A stretch of DNA of 64,000 nucleotides from Gammaproteobacteria bacterium. GTDB lineage: Bacteria; Pseudomonadota; Gammaproteobacteria; JAJFKG01. The stretch is from positions 1 to 64,000 of the forward strand of contig JAJFKG010000038.1 of NCBI GenBank assembly GCA_021773335.1. Direction: 5' to 3'. The notes beneath the pieces were generated by a model. The model saw nothing but the letters and a program-made list of their open reading frames with translations. It had not been told where the DNA came from and did no database searches. Shown one piece after another: positions 11,052-18,762 of the stretch; the first letter of the stretch is position 1; each line of letters opens with the position of its first letter. The translations under genes were made by a program, and so were the position numbers.

Positions 11052-11846
11052 ATGCGTGACTTACATCATTTGATCGATACCGGATCGGTTAAGCATCAGC
11101 AAAAAATCAACAAGTTAACAGAACCATTGCAGCGTCATTTTGGGATCAATTATTTTTGTTATCAACGGGTGAGTAATGCCGGTGAGTGGACGCTACTGTC
11201 GAATAATGCCGATTGGTTGCATCACAGTGCCGATAAGCGTTTTTATCTGTGTGATCCGAGCTTGGTGAATCCGGAACTTTGTCAGTCGGGATTTTCATTT
11301 CCAGAAACGCATCAGCATGCAGACTTTCAAAATGCCCTAATTAGCGATGCCGTTAGTCTGTATGATTTATGTCATACGTTGGCGATTATTGAGCGTACGT
11401 CGGCAGGATGTGAATATTACTTTTTTACTGCGCCGACAGGGCATGCGCAAGTCTATAACCATTATCTTAACAATATGCATTTGTTGCGTTACACATTCAG
11501 TGAGTATTTTAAAACACAGCTAGCACGCGAGCTTGCTACGCTTGATGACCACGCCGTGGATATTAAGCTCGCTAAGCAAGCGCTATATGGCGATAAGGAT
11601 AATGTGCTAGCAGTGGCTGATACGCAGTCAGCGGCAGCAAACTTTTTAGCGGATATCAAACAAATGCCGGTGACGGTGATGCTCACACCGCGTGAGCAAG
11701 AATGTTTGCAACTCTATCGTCAGGGCAATACTGCCAAAGACACAGGTCGCTTACTGGGTATTTCGCCACGCACAGTCGAATATCACCTTGAAAATATTAA
11801 GCAAAAGTATGGTTGCAGGAACAAGCGGGATTTGTTGAAGTGTTAG
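11052..11846 (+). CDS. LuxR-type transcriptional regulator (solo)
   Basis: This 264-aa DNA-binding regulator has a C-terminal LuxR/FixJ-type helix-turn-helix from about residue 212 (MLTPREQECLQLYRQG, recognition helix ISPRTVEYHLENIK). The N-terminal 170 residues resemble autoinducer-binding-like sensor domains only loosely (WTLLSNNADW, DPSLVNP). They align with the sensor of the 15.6-kb paralogue, notably in the EYYFF and YLNNMHLL segments. There is no response-regulator receiver domain and no synthase gene nearby, so it is a LuxR solo of unknown ligand. It is one of three related genes within 11 kb. The ATG at 11052 lacks a strong ribosome site. Confidence 0.85.
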   Translation: MRDLHHLIDTGSVKHQQKINKLTEPLQRHFGINYFCYQRVSNAGEWTLLSNNADWLHHSADKRFYLCDPSLVNPELCQSGFSFPETHQHADFQNALISDAVSLYDLCHTLAIIERTSAGCEYYFFTAPTGHAQVYNHYLNNMHLLRYTFSEYFKTQLARELATLDDHAVDIKLAKQALYGDKDNVLAVADTQSAAANFLADIKQMPVTVMLTPREQECLQLYRQGNTAKDTGRLLGISPRTVEYHLENIKQKYGCRNKRDLLKC

Positions 11847-11955
11847 TGAATGTGATTATAGATAATATATTGTCTAACTTTCAATACAAAGCCCAATGGT
11901 AGATAATCAACTCCTTATTGGCTGGCGCACCGCCGGGCTCAATTGGGAGTAGAGT

Positions 11956-13782
11956 ATGCACTTTGTTACAACAATATCTAACCTTCAACACCTTACAAAC
12001 AACTTTTATTTCGATTTGTCAAAGCTTAAGAATCGCCTTGAAAGTTTACAACAGAATAAGGCCCACTATTCAGAGGCTGTTTATCAACAAGTTCTGCAAT
12101 CTATCCAGCATAAGCTTACGGTATTAAATAAAAATTATAATGATAAATTCTACGCGTTGTCATCAAGACGTGCATTAGCTGAAAGAGTGATCGATTTCGG
12201 ACATTATTTAACTGCGGCTGAAAGAGCGGCTACGAAACGGGCTCATGCCTACAGAGATGAGCTGATGATGCGACTACAATCTTTCACAACGACATTTCCC
12301 ATGCAGTTAATAATGGCTAATAGCCGTTATGGTAATAATAATGCTAAAGCTGGTTTTGTGACGCCCGCAGCTGTGCCTGCTTACAGTGGTGCTTATTCAA
12401 ATTTATGTTTTTTAAATCAACAAGCGTTACCTGCATTAAGTAATCATTATTATGCTGCTTTGGCTAACTCACTGCGACAACACACGCAAGTGATCGCTCG
12501 CAACACCTATCTGATCTTAGCGGATGGTGTGTCCATTGGTACCGGAGTGTGTGTTAGTCACAATCTGATAATTATCGCTAAACATTGTCTCGAGGGATAT
12601 AACGATGCGTATTATGAGGTTGTTCCTGATTTTTATACAAGCCAAGCGTCTTGTGCTTACTATCCAGTTGAATCATGCATTGAGCACCCCGGGTATGATG
12701 TTGCGCTGTTGTTTGTTCCAGCGCTGCCAGCACGAAGCAAGAGCCTTACGCTTTCCTTTGAAGAGCAACCAGGTGGTGGTTATTTGCTTGCGCACCACGC
12801 GGGCGGCTTGCCTCTACAACTGTCAACAGGGGAAATGGTTAACGTAGGTCCTAACAATAGCGCAAGCTCATCGTCTTCTAGTTTTGCATCTAACTATGCA
12901 GCCTTACAGCATACGTTAATCGCAGATGCTGGGCCCTTGGCATCTGGTGCTGGTGTGTTTGATGGAGCCAAACAAGCACTCATAGGCATTTCAACTGAGC
13001 GAACCATTGCCTATGGTCGTATTGCACGGCATTTGCTTCTGCTTGCGACTATACAACCCTGGTTGTTAGCTCAGTTAAAACAATACTCGAGGTTTATGCC
13101 ATACTACCTTGAGGAGCCAATTGTTCGCACTCCACCAGCGCCATTGTTATTTAGCGAAAACTCACAAACTTATTATTCGGATGAGAGAGAAGCCTTGTCT
13201 TGGGTACGCGCCAAAAAGCATGCGTACGCCATTCGAGCCTTCTTAACGAGTTTTGGGGAATATCAACTAGACAGCAAAAAAAAAGCGGCGGTTAAAATGC
13301 CTGTTGGTGAAAATATTATTAATAATTTTATACTTGACAGTCATCAACCACAGCATTTAGGTACACGCGCTAAGAAATCTCCGCTTAGTGGTGATCTTGG
13401 GCATAGCGTTGAAAACCCTTTAATTAAAGCCTTTGGTATTGCCTTAGTGAATATTATGGCTTTGTATATACGCTTGCCACATGCCAGTGAAGTAAACGTA
13501 TTAAGCTGGGATAACCGCGATAAGGAGACTGTCAACAATTGGGCTGTGGATTTTTCCCCGATTATAGTTGGCACAGCACGGTTAACGCAACAATCATCTG
13601 GGAAATTGAAGCCAACCACGATTTTACAAATTGATGGTGATTTTCCAAATCAATTTCATTATTACCCAATATGCGCCGATGATGTGAAGAAAGCACAGTC
13701 AGTTAACCTTATCCATGCCAGCACATTGTTAGATGTGATTGATTGTCATAAACCACAACCAACGTATAAGTTGCACTATTAA
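11956..13782 (+). CDS. Predicted chymotrypsin-fold serine peptidase with coiled-coil N-terminus
   Basis: This 608-aa protein has no recognised overall family. Residues 20-110 are rich in heptad-like helix and probably coiled coil. From about 180 to 350 a trypsin/chymotrypsin-like pattern appears: a strand with GVSIGTGVCVS, the catalytic-type histidine in IAKHC (His210, where the classical motif is TAAHC), a YDVALL aspartate (Asp248) and ASGAGVFDG around Ser330 (where the classical motif is GDSGGP), followed by LIGIS. Order and spacing fit an active triad, although the oxyanion-side glycine pattern is altered. There is no signal peptide, so the protein is cytosolic or exported by another route such as type IV secretion; the C-terminus has a leucine at position -3. 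A GGGAG site precedes the ATG at 11956. Residues 370-608 have no assignable domain. Confidence 0.6.
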   Translation: MHFVTTISNLQHLTNNFYFDLSKLKNRLESLQQNKAHYSEAVYQQVLQSIQHKLTVLNKNYNDKFYALSSRRALAERVIDFGHYLTAAERAATKRAHAYRDELMMRLQSFTTTFPMQLIMANSRYGNNNAKAGFVTPAAVPAYSGAYSNLCFLNQQALPALSNHYYAALANSLRQHTQVIARNTYLILADGVSIGTGVCVSHNLIIIAKHCLEGYNDAYYEVVPDFYTSQASCAYYPVESCIEHPGYDVALLFVPALPARSKSLTLSFEEQPGGGYLLAHHAGGLPLQLSTGEMVNVGPNNSASSSSSSFASNYAALQHTLIADAGPLASGAGVFDGAKQALIGISTERTIAYGRIARHLLLLATIQPWLLAQLKQYSRFMPYYLEEPIVRTPPAPLLFSENSQTYYSDEREALSWVRAKKHAYAIRAFLTSFGEYQLDSKKKAAVKMPVGENIINNFILDSHQPQHLGTRAKKSPLSGDLGHSVENPLIKAFGIALVNIMALYIRLPHASEVNVLSWDNRDKETVNNWAVDFSPIIVGTARLTQQSSGKLKPTTILQIDGDFPNQFHYYPICADDVKKAQSVNLIHASTLLDVIDCHKPQPTYKLHY

Positions 13783-13801
13783 CTTGTGTTATAGGTAGGT
13801 T

Positions 13802-13820
13802 GACCTCAAGGAGGTCATTT
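13802..13820 (+). terminator. Rho-independent-like terminator after the peptidase gene
   Basis: GACCTC and GAGGTC form a 6-bp stem around an AAG loop (13802-13816), followed by ATTTTCTC. It lies 20 bases after the stop of the peptidase gene. The T-run is short, so strength is uncertain. Confidence 0.55.
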
Positions 13821-13927
13821 TCTCTATTGTGGCTGGATTTTAAATTTGCTCCCGTAATTTTTACGGATCTGAGCTTTCAATGGTTTGGATATACTCCGAC
13901 TTTCAGTCAAAACAGGTAAAAAGTTGT

Positions 13928-15448
13928 ATGAACCCCATGCCTCATGGCAAGACACTCATTGCTCTTGCCTGTGCTTTGCTCATGATCAATGTTGATTATA
14001 CGGCTGTTAACCTTGCGTTAGTGCAGATGGCGGCGGATCTCAATAGTAATTTAAATACTATGCAGTGGGCTTTGAGTGCCTACGTGTTAGCATGGGCGGC
14101 AGTGATTATTCTTTCTGGTAAACTTGCCGATAAGTATGGTCACTACCGTTTTTGTTTGCTGGGTTTGGCCATTTTTACATTGGCATCGTGCGTCGCTGGT
14201 TTGGCTCAATCAACGAGTTTATTGATAGCTGGACGGGCGCTGCAAGGGATTGCGGGCGGTTTGTTTGTGCCGGCGATGTATGTATTAATCCATCAAGTAT
14301 TTCCTGAAAATAAGCGAGGTTTGGCCGTTGGCGTCATGAGTCTTGGCGTAGGGCTTGGTTTAGCTATAGGGCCTATGTTAGGTGGTTTGCTGCTAGTATT
14401 CTTGGGATGGCGTAGTATCTTTTTTATTAATTTGCCGATCGGCGTATTAACGCTAGGATTATTGTGGCAAGAAAAACCAAAAATAATGGCCGATAGTGTC
14501 ATCCAACCTATCCATAAAACCAGTGCAAGTTTGCTAGGTGTGGGCTTGGTGGTTTTATTCTTAGTTATCAATAATTGGCAAAACTGGTCGCAGGCAAGTG
14601 TTAGCTACTTTGGGTTATTGGTAGTTGCAGCGGGTTGCTTAGGGGTGTTTATCCGCTTGCAACAACGCTTGACTGTGCCATTTTTGCCAATAGCTTTGTT
14701 TCAAAATAAAGCTTATGCTGGGTGTCTACTGGCATTATTGATTGAGCAATATTACTTTGCTTGCGTCGTCGTTGTCAGTGGTATTTATTTACAGAAAATT
14801 TTGACTTATCCGGTATTGACAACCAGTCTTCTCTATCTGCCGTTAACTGTCTTATTTGGCATTATTGCCGTGTTTGGCGGGGTGTGGATAGACCGAATCG
14901 GTGTGCGTAAGCCGGCATTTATTGGTTTATTGATCATGGCTGCGGGGTGTGGCTTATTTGCGCTATTGCCTGCACAACGACATATTGCTTGGATTGTTTT
15001 GACGTTTATTGTCATGGGCGCTGGATTGGGTTTGGCATTTTCTGCTCTGAATGCAGGCGTAGTCAAGCTGGTACGCGCTGAACAAGTCGGTATTGCCTCG
15101 AGTGTGTTTGTGATGACGGCGTTAGTCGGTAATTCCCTTGGCGTGGCTGCGACGGTGTTTATGTATGAAAAACTCAGTCAAGTGAAGTTGTTTGCAATGC
15201 TGAACGCAGTGATGTCCGAGTTTTCCCAGGTACAGTTACAACAATTGCATCAGGCGATTGTTAATATTGGTGCAAGTCGATTTCAGTTGGATAGTTTTTC
15301 CGCTGGGACACAGCAAATGTTGCAGCGTACAATCCCAAATGCGATGAATAGCGGTCTCACCTATATCATGCTAACGAGTGGTATATTGTGTGTGCTGGCA
15401 GCCTGGAGCTGTTTACGTTTGCTGCGTCCAACGCCGCCCGTGTTGTAA
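13928..15448 (+). CDS. MFS drug exporter, DHA2 (EmrB/QacA) family
   Basis: This inner-membrane proton-driven exporter of about 506 aa has 14 predicted transmembrane segments, the size and layout of DHA2 multidrug transporters. Motif A appears as GKLADKYGHYR in the first cytoplasmic loop, and motif C-like glycines occur in GVGLGLAIGPMLGG of segment 5. The first segment has the DHA2 pattern INVDYTAVNLAL. The ATG at 13928 gives the usual short N-terminus; an upstream ATG at 13880 would add 16 residues and has no better ribosome site. It lies between two LuxR-type genes and the peptidase. No periplasmic adaptor gene is adjacent. The substrate is unknown. Confidence 0.88.
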   Translation: MNPMPHGKTLIALACALLMINVDYTAVNLALVQMAADLNSNLNTMQWALSAYVLAWAAVIILSGKLADKYGHYRFCLLGLAIFTLASCVAGLAQSTSLLIAGRALQGIAGGLFVPAMYVLIHQVFPENKRGLAVGVMSLGVGLGLAIGPMLGGLLLVFLGWRSIFFINLPIGVLTLGLLWQEKPKIMADSVIQPIHKTSASLLGVGLVVLFLVINNWQNWSQASVSYFGLLVVAAGCLGVFIRLQQRLTVPFLPIALFQNKAYAGCLLALLIEQYYFACVVVVSGIYLQKILTYPVLTTSLLYLPLTVLFGIIAVFGGVWIDRIGVRKPAFIGLLIMAAGCGLFALLPAQRHIAWIVLTFIVMGAGLGLAFSALNAGVVKLVRAEQVGIASSVFVMTALVGNSLGVAATVFMYEKLSQVKLFAMLNAVMSEFSQVQLQQLHQAIVNIGASRFQLDSFSAGTQQMLQRTIPNAMNSGLTYIMLTSGILCVLAAWSCLRLLRPTPPVL

Positions 15449-15583
15449 TTTTCCGATTTTAGTTGTAAATTGTTATATATTTAGCCAACCCTCGCCTATG
15501 TATCAGTATTTTTACTTATTTAAGCACTAGCATGTAAGTGCAATAATTGTTTATTATCAGCATAAGATTATGAGAGCAAGGCT

Positions 15584-16420
15584 ATGGATACTAAAATCAC
15601 ATCATCTCGCACACAGGTAGCACACGCCATTTCACCACTGGATTACTCACTTGCTAATGTTGGTAGAATGGGACAACTGTGTAATCAGTATTTGTTCGAG
15701 ACAGCTATTACAACGATGTGTTACGTGCGCGTGTACCGTAGCGGACAAATGCTGTATTTGTCTAACGACGAGACTTGGCTAAATTTATACTATAATAATG
15801 AGTTCTTTAATGCTGCTAGTCACACCGATAGCTATATCGTCACAGGCAAAGAAAATTATTACTTTTGGCCAGATGAGGGCGGGGATGATGTCTTTAATGC
15901 TGCAATCAGTCACAACATGTGCTACGGCTTTAATTTAAGAGAGTCTTCGTCTGATTATTATGAAACCTTTATCTTTAATACTAATAAAGAACACCCTGAA
16001 GTTAACAATTATTACATTAATCATATACCGCACTTAAAAAAGATTATCCAAGTTTTTAAGGCAAAAGTATTGGAAGAGCTACTGATCAAGCCACCGGTGT
16101 TATATCAACTTGATCAAAGTGTCATTGCGGTGATCAATAAGCTTGAGGACAATGAAGCTGGTGTAGAAAATGTCAATCGTTTAGCCATGCCTAGTCTGTT
16201 AGTGGATGGTAAGCAACGACTCTCGAAGCGCGAAGTCGAATGTTTGTATTGGACTTGCTTGGGCAAGACTGCTGATGAGATTGCCATGATTATGGGACTT
16301 TCTAAGAAGACGATTGAATCACATTTTTATAATATGAAAATAAGACTCAATTGTGCTAGCAAGCCACAGCTGATTCACAAAGTCTATCAGTCATGTGATG
16401 AGTTTAAAGATTTATTTTAG
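15584..16420 (+). CDS. LuxR-type transcriptional regulator (solo)
   Basis: This 278-aa protein has a C-terminal LuxR helix-turn-helix from about residue 210 (LSKREVECLYWTCLGKTADEI, recognition helix LSKKTIESHFYNMK). The N-terminal domain contains aromatic-rich motifs (LSNDETWLNLYYNN, KENYYFWPDE) reminiscent of the ligand pocket of autoinducer-binding domains, and it aligns with the 11.0-kb paralogue and the broken copy at 5.7 kb. It lacks both a receiver domain and a neighbouring synthase. A GAGAGCAAGG site precedes the ATG. Its position next to the exporter and the candidate Rsm-type sRNA suggests an accessory regulatory cluster, but targets are unknown. Confidence 0.87.
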   Translation: MDTKITSSRTQVAHAISPLDYSLANVGRMGQLCNQYLFETAITTMCYVRVYRSGQMLYLSNDETWLNLYYNNEFFNAASHTDSYIVTGKENYYFWPDEGGDDVFNAAISHNMCYGFNLRESSSDYYETFIFNTNKEHPEVNNYYINHIPHLKKIIQVFKAKVLEELLIKPPVLYQLDQSVIAVINKLEDNEAGVENVNRLAMPSLLVDGKQRLSKREVECLYWTCLGKTADEIAMIMGLSKKTIESHFYNMKIRLNCASKPQLIHKVYQSCDEFKDLF

Positions 16421-16582
16421 TTGTTTTGCCGGACAAACAACCCATAACCTTATGAATAAAAAAAGAATATTTTCACAATAATGACTAATTAAATGCGTGG
16501 AGAAGCTATTTTCGACGTTTGTGCCTCTGTTTCTTATTGCGTTTATGGGCGATCTCTTACAACATAATGCGCCTTTGTCCAA

Positions 16583-16611
16583 TTTTCATCCAGCCTGAGT
16601 TTTGCTATTAT
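16583..16611 (+). promoter_or_regulatory. Predicted promoter of the Rsm-type sRNA
   Basis: TTTTCA (16583-16588) and TATTAT (16606-16611) are separated by exactly 17 bp, placing transcription start near 16618. A single CTTACA half-site at about 16556-16561 recalls the right half of the GacA/LetA activating palindrome, but the left half is not present. Confidence 0.5.
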
Positions 16612-16617
16612 GTATCA

Positions 16618-16723
16618 CATCAGCTCAGGGATGAGATGAGAGTAACAAGGAAGTTACTCAGAGCAAGGAAGCCGCCTTAAACGAGGATGAAAAAAAGAGG
16701 CCATGGAGGGCTTCTTTTTTTTT
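16618..16723 (+). ncRNA. Candidate CsrA-sequestering small RNA (RsmY/RsmZ/CsrB type)
   Basis: The 305-bp gap between a luxR gene and a convergent methyltransferase gene contains a self-contained sRNA unit of about 105 nt with promoter and terminator. It carries at least five GGA motifs, several in hairpin loops: CTCA-GGGA-TGAG (16624-16635), a perfect 7-bp GAGTAAC/GTTACTC stem presenting AAGGAA (16640-16659), a further AAGGAA (about 16665-16670), GAGGA (16683-16687) and an ATGGAG loop in the terminator hairpin. GGA in loops is the binding signature of CsrA/RsmA, and sRNAs of this design titrate CsrA in Legionella, Pseudomonas and relatives. No open reading frame is present. Identification rests on structure only; it could instead be another terminator-proximal sRNA. 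Confidence 0.6.
16697..16723. terminator. Rho-independent terminator, usable from both sides
   Basis: GAGGCC (16697-16702) pairs with GGCTTC (16709-16714) around a 6-nt loop and is followed by nine T residues. On the other strand the same stem is followed by a run of six T. It would therefore end both the sRNA and the convergent methyltransferase transcript. Confidence 0.8.
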
Positions 16724-16725
16724 GC

Positions 16726-17418
16726 CTATGTTTTTGCAGATTTATACAAATATCCTAATGGGTTTTGCGTCATAAAGAACTTTTCACAACGTAAATCACT
16801 ACGAAATTCCGGATGCCGCGGTAAAAATGCTTGAAGTGCCTCCATGGGCCCGGGCCCGTGTTCGGCAAATACGGGATGGCCATTGATATTTGAGTCTTCA
16901 ACAATTAGGTAAGAGTCATTGCTGACGAATTCGTGGTAGCATTCTAATTCTTTTAATACATGATCGCTTTTATGATCTGAATCTAATACAACTAATACTT
17001 TATCCTCAGGGTTAATTTTACGTTTGACTTGAGCGACGGTTTCGTCGGCAACGGACGAGCCCGTCATATATTCGATACGCGGATGTTGTGGGCGTTCTTT
17101 TTTATGTTTATGAATGTCGATGGTAATAACACGTCCGTTATCCATCAAATCAAATAAATTTGCAAAATATAGCGCACTGCCGCCGGCGAAGGTACCACAT
17201 TCTATGATTAAGTCAGGCTTTACTTGATGTAAAATTTCTTGATAGATCCATAAGTCGAGTGGACATTTTGCCACAAGGTAGCCACGCCAATACGTATTTT
17301 GCCAAGTTTGTTCGTAGGAATACCAATAGACTTGGTGGAATAGATTAACAATTTCATCCGTATTGAGAGTGACGTGTTGGCCATCTTTACGAATATCGAC
17401 AGTCTTGTCGCGTAGCAT
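16726..17418 (-). CDS. CmcI-type SAM-dependent methyltransferase (cephalosporin hydroxylase family)
   Basis: This protein of about 230 aa has the class I methyltransferase glycine-rich loop IIECGTFAGGSALYFA (residues 71-86), an acidic end of the second strand (VITIDIH) and the characteristic LDSDHKSDHVLKEL and IVEDSNINGHP motifs of the CmcI/rhamnosyl O-methyltransferase group. Such enzymes usually O-methylate sugars or small secondary metabolites; the substrate here is unknown. The ATG at 17418 is preferred over 17424 because AAGGAC then sits 7 bases upstream. The gene stands alone, with no glycosylation or secondary-metabolism neighbours. Confidence 0.82.
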   Translation of the reverse strand: MLRDKTVDIRKDGQHVTLNTDEIVNLFHQVYWYSYEQTWQNTYWRGYLVAKCPLDLWIYQEILHQVKPDLIIECGTFAGGSALYFANLFDLMDNGRVITIDIHKHKKERPQHPRIEYMTGSSVADETVAQVKRKINPEDKVLVVLDSDHKSDHVLKELECYHEFVSNDSYLIVEDSNINGHPVFAEHGPGPMEALQAFLPRHPEFRSDLRCEKFFMTQNPLGYLYKSAKT

Positions 17419-17525
17419 GTGCATGTCCTTATACTAACTGCATCAATATGTGATTTGAGTATAAGATCTCGGTACAAAATATACAAATCATGATTTGCAG
17501 GTTGCTCTGTCCAAGTGTTGTGCAT

Positions 17526-17568
17526 TTGTCAGTTGTCAGTTGTCAGTTGGATAAGTTACGTATATAGT
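17526..17568 (+). promoter_or_regulatory. Promoter with a triplicated -35-like repeat
   Basis: TTGTCAG is repeated three times at 7-bp spacing (17526-17546). The last TTGTCA (17540-17545) lies 17 bp from TATAGT (17563-17568), a good sigma-70 pair for the secreted-protein gene that starts at 17598. The upstream copies could serve as extra contacts or are simple slippage products. Confidence 0.6.
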
Positions 17569-17597
17569 CCTGCTAAATTACGCACGGGGGTAAGGGT

Positions 17598-18029
17598 ATG
17601 AAAGTGTTAAAATCGGTGAAATGCGGTATGTTAGCTATAAGTTTATTAGCATGTAGTGTAGCTTATGCCTTTAATACACATAGTGGTGGTACAGCGCAAG
17701 TGACAACGGTACCGCCTGACAAGCATGTCGAAGATATTGTCGTTCATCAAGCGCCACCAGGTATTTTGCGTCAGCGTGAGTTACAGCGTCAACGCGTTAA
17801 ACCTTATTGCCCTAAAATTAAAGTCATATGCCGTTTGCCACAGCCTAAAGATACGACAGTGTTGTTGGCAACGGTGCAAGAGTATGCTGTGATGGATGAT
17901 AAGAGCAATTACAGCTGCACGTCTTCTTACCACTTGACCCAAGATAAATTGGAAGATCTTATCAAACGTTGTCAAATGCGCTGTCAAATGCATAAAGGAT
18001 GTCGTGGTTCCTCTATTGAAGTTAGGTAG
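17598..18029 (+). CDS. Small secreted protein of unknown function
   Basis: This 143-aa protein has a signal peptide (residues 1-24, basic KVLKSVK then a hydrophobic core ending VAYA). The mature part is basic with cysteines at YCPKIKVICR, SCTSS and a C-terminal RCQMRCQMHKGC cluster. No known family is recognised. The ATG follows GGGGGTAAGGG, a strong ribosome site, and the promoter above is well placed. Its 3' end converges on and abuts the broken polymerase gene, about 5 bases from the breakpoint, so its last residues may have been altered by the same rearrangement. Confidence 0.72.
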   Translation: MKVLKSVKCGMLAISLLACSVAYAFNTHSGGTAQVTTVPPDKHVEDIVVHQAPPGILRQRELQRQRVKPYCPKIKVICRLPQPKDTTVLLATVQEYAVMDDKSNYSCTSSYHLTQDKLEDLIKRCQMRCQMHKGCRGSSIEVR

Positions 18030-18034
18030 CCATT

Positions 18035-18262
18035 GATGCCAAATGCGCGCGCCTCATAGGAGCAAGTGATAATGCATGTGCCTTGTTGACCATTGGTCAC
18101 CGCGATAGGACGACCACGCCACTCCGGGCAATCACGTTGCTCGATCGCAGCAAAAAAGGCATTCATATCGACATGAATGATAGCGCGTGGCCAAGCTGTA
18201 TACGGTGCATCGACCGGCACATTGGCAGCAGGCATGCCAGCGTGGAACAAGGTACTCATCAT
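18035..18262 (-). pseudogene. N-terminal fragment of a Y-family DNA polymerase (DinB-like)
   Basis: About 76 codons encode the start of a DinB/Pol IV-like palm: PRAIIHVDMNAFFAAIEQR with the catalytic Asp, then WRGRPIAVTNG, CIITCSYEARAFGI. After this point homology stops and the frame runs into the antisense of the convergent secreted-protein gene. A complete enzyme needs about 270 more residues, including the SxDE motif, none of which follow, so the gene is non-functional. It starts immediately at the stop of the NTF2-like gene. A polymerase of this type directly after lexA is a known SOS arrangement, suggesting an ancestral lexA-polymerase operon. Confidence 0.8.
18165..18249 (-). repeat. 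85-bp direct repeat, copy 1 (polymerase gene start)
   Basis: This segment of the polymerase fragment recurs at 18675-18759 in the same orientation, with about 9 mismatches in 85 bp and no gaps. The two copies bracket the NTF2-like gene. Confidence 0.85.
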
Positions 18263-18652
18263 TTATCCCATACCGTTAGTGTTTAAGTCTGCATGCTGAC
18301 TAAACCATAATCGCCATTCTTTGACTTTGCCATCAACAAGCTTGTACAGGTTCATCACGTCCATGGTAACGTAGGTGTTGTCAGGCGTAAAAAACGCATG
18401 CTGTTTAACACGAAATGCAATGTGATCATGGTTAACAACGATAGCTTTTACTACGCTCTGCAATTCCCGATATTTTTTATGTAGGTTAGGTAACCGTGAT
18501 TTCAAATCATGCAAGCTAAATTTTTTCGGATCTGGGTGGGTGCAGAGTTCAAGCTTGGTAGAAAAATATTGATCCAGCATATGTTCATTGCCAGCTTCGA
18601 ATGCCGTTACAAAGGAATTGAGTACAAATTTATTGGCTTCTTCGTTCGTCAT
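18263..18652 (-). CDS. NTF2-like/SnoaL-like protein
   Basis: This 129-aa protein has the size and pattern of the NTF2-like fold: an N-terminal helix pair (NKFVLNSFVTAFEAGNEH), a DQYFS turn, a central helix and C-terminal strands with HIAFRVKQHAFF and VMNLYKLVDGKVKEWRLWF. Such proteins act as small-molecule isomerases, cyclases or binding modules; catalytic residues cannot be assigned. AAGGAT precedes the ATG. The gene lies between lexA and the polymerase remnant on the same strand, flanked by the two 85-bp repeats, as if inserted into that operon together with a duplication. Confidence 0.65.
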   Translation of the reverse strand: MTNEEANKFVLNSFVTAFEAGNEHMLDQYFSTKLELCTHPDPKKFSLHDLKSRLPNLHKKYRELQSVVKAIVVNHDHIAFRVKQHAFFTPDNTYVTMDVMNLYKLVDGKVKEWRLWFSQHADLNTNGMG

Positions 18653-18674
18653 AATTTAGATATCCTTAAATTAA

Positions 18675-18759
18675 ATATCGATATGAATGATAGCTCGCGG
18701 CCAAGTTGCCTACGGTGCATCGACCGGCACATTGGCCGCGGGCATACCAGCGTGGAACA
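18675..18759 (-). repeat. 85-bp direct repeat, copy 2 (decayed polymerase start after lexA)
   Basis: Read on the minus strand this encodes FHAGMPAANVPVDAP, then an in-frame TAG and PRAIIH, so it is the same polymerase N-terminus as copy 1 but already carries a stop. It begins 4 bases after the lexA stop codon, the expected place of the original polymerase gene. Confidence 0.85.
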
Positions 18760-18762
18760 CTC

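Noticed and set aside
16535..16561. A full GacA/LetA box upstream of the Rsm-type sRNA
   Set aside because: Only the CTTACA half is present; the expected TGTAAG six bases before it is not, so no box is claimed.
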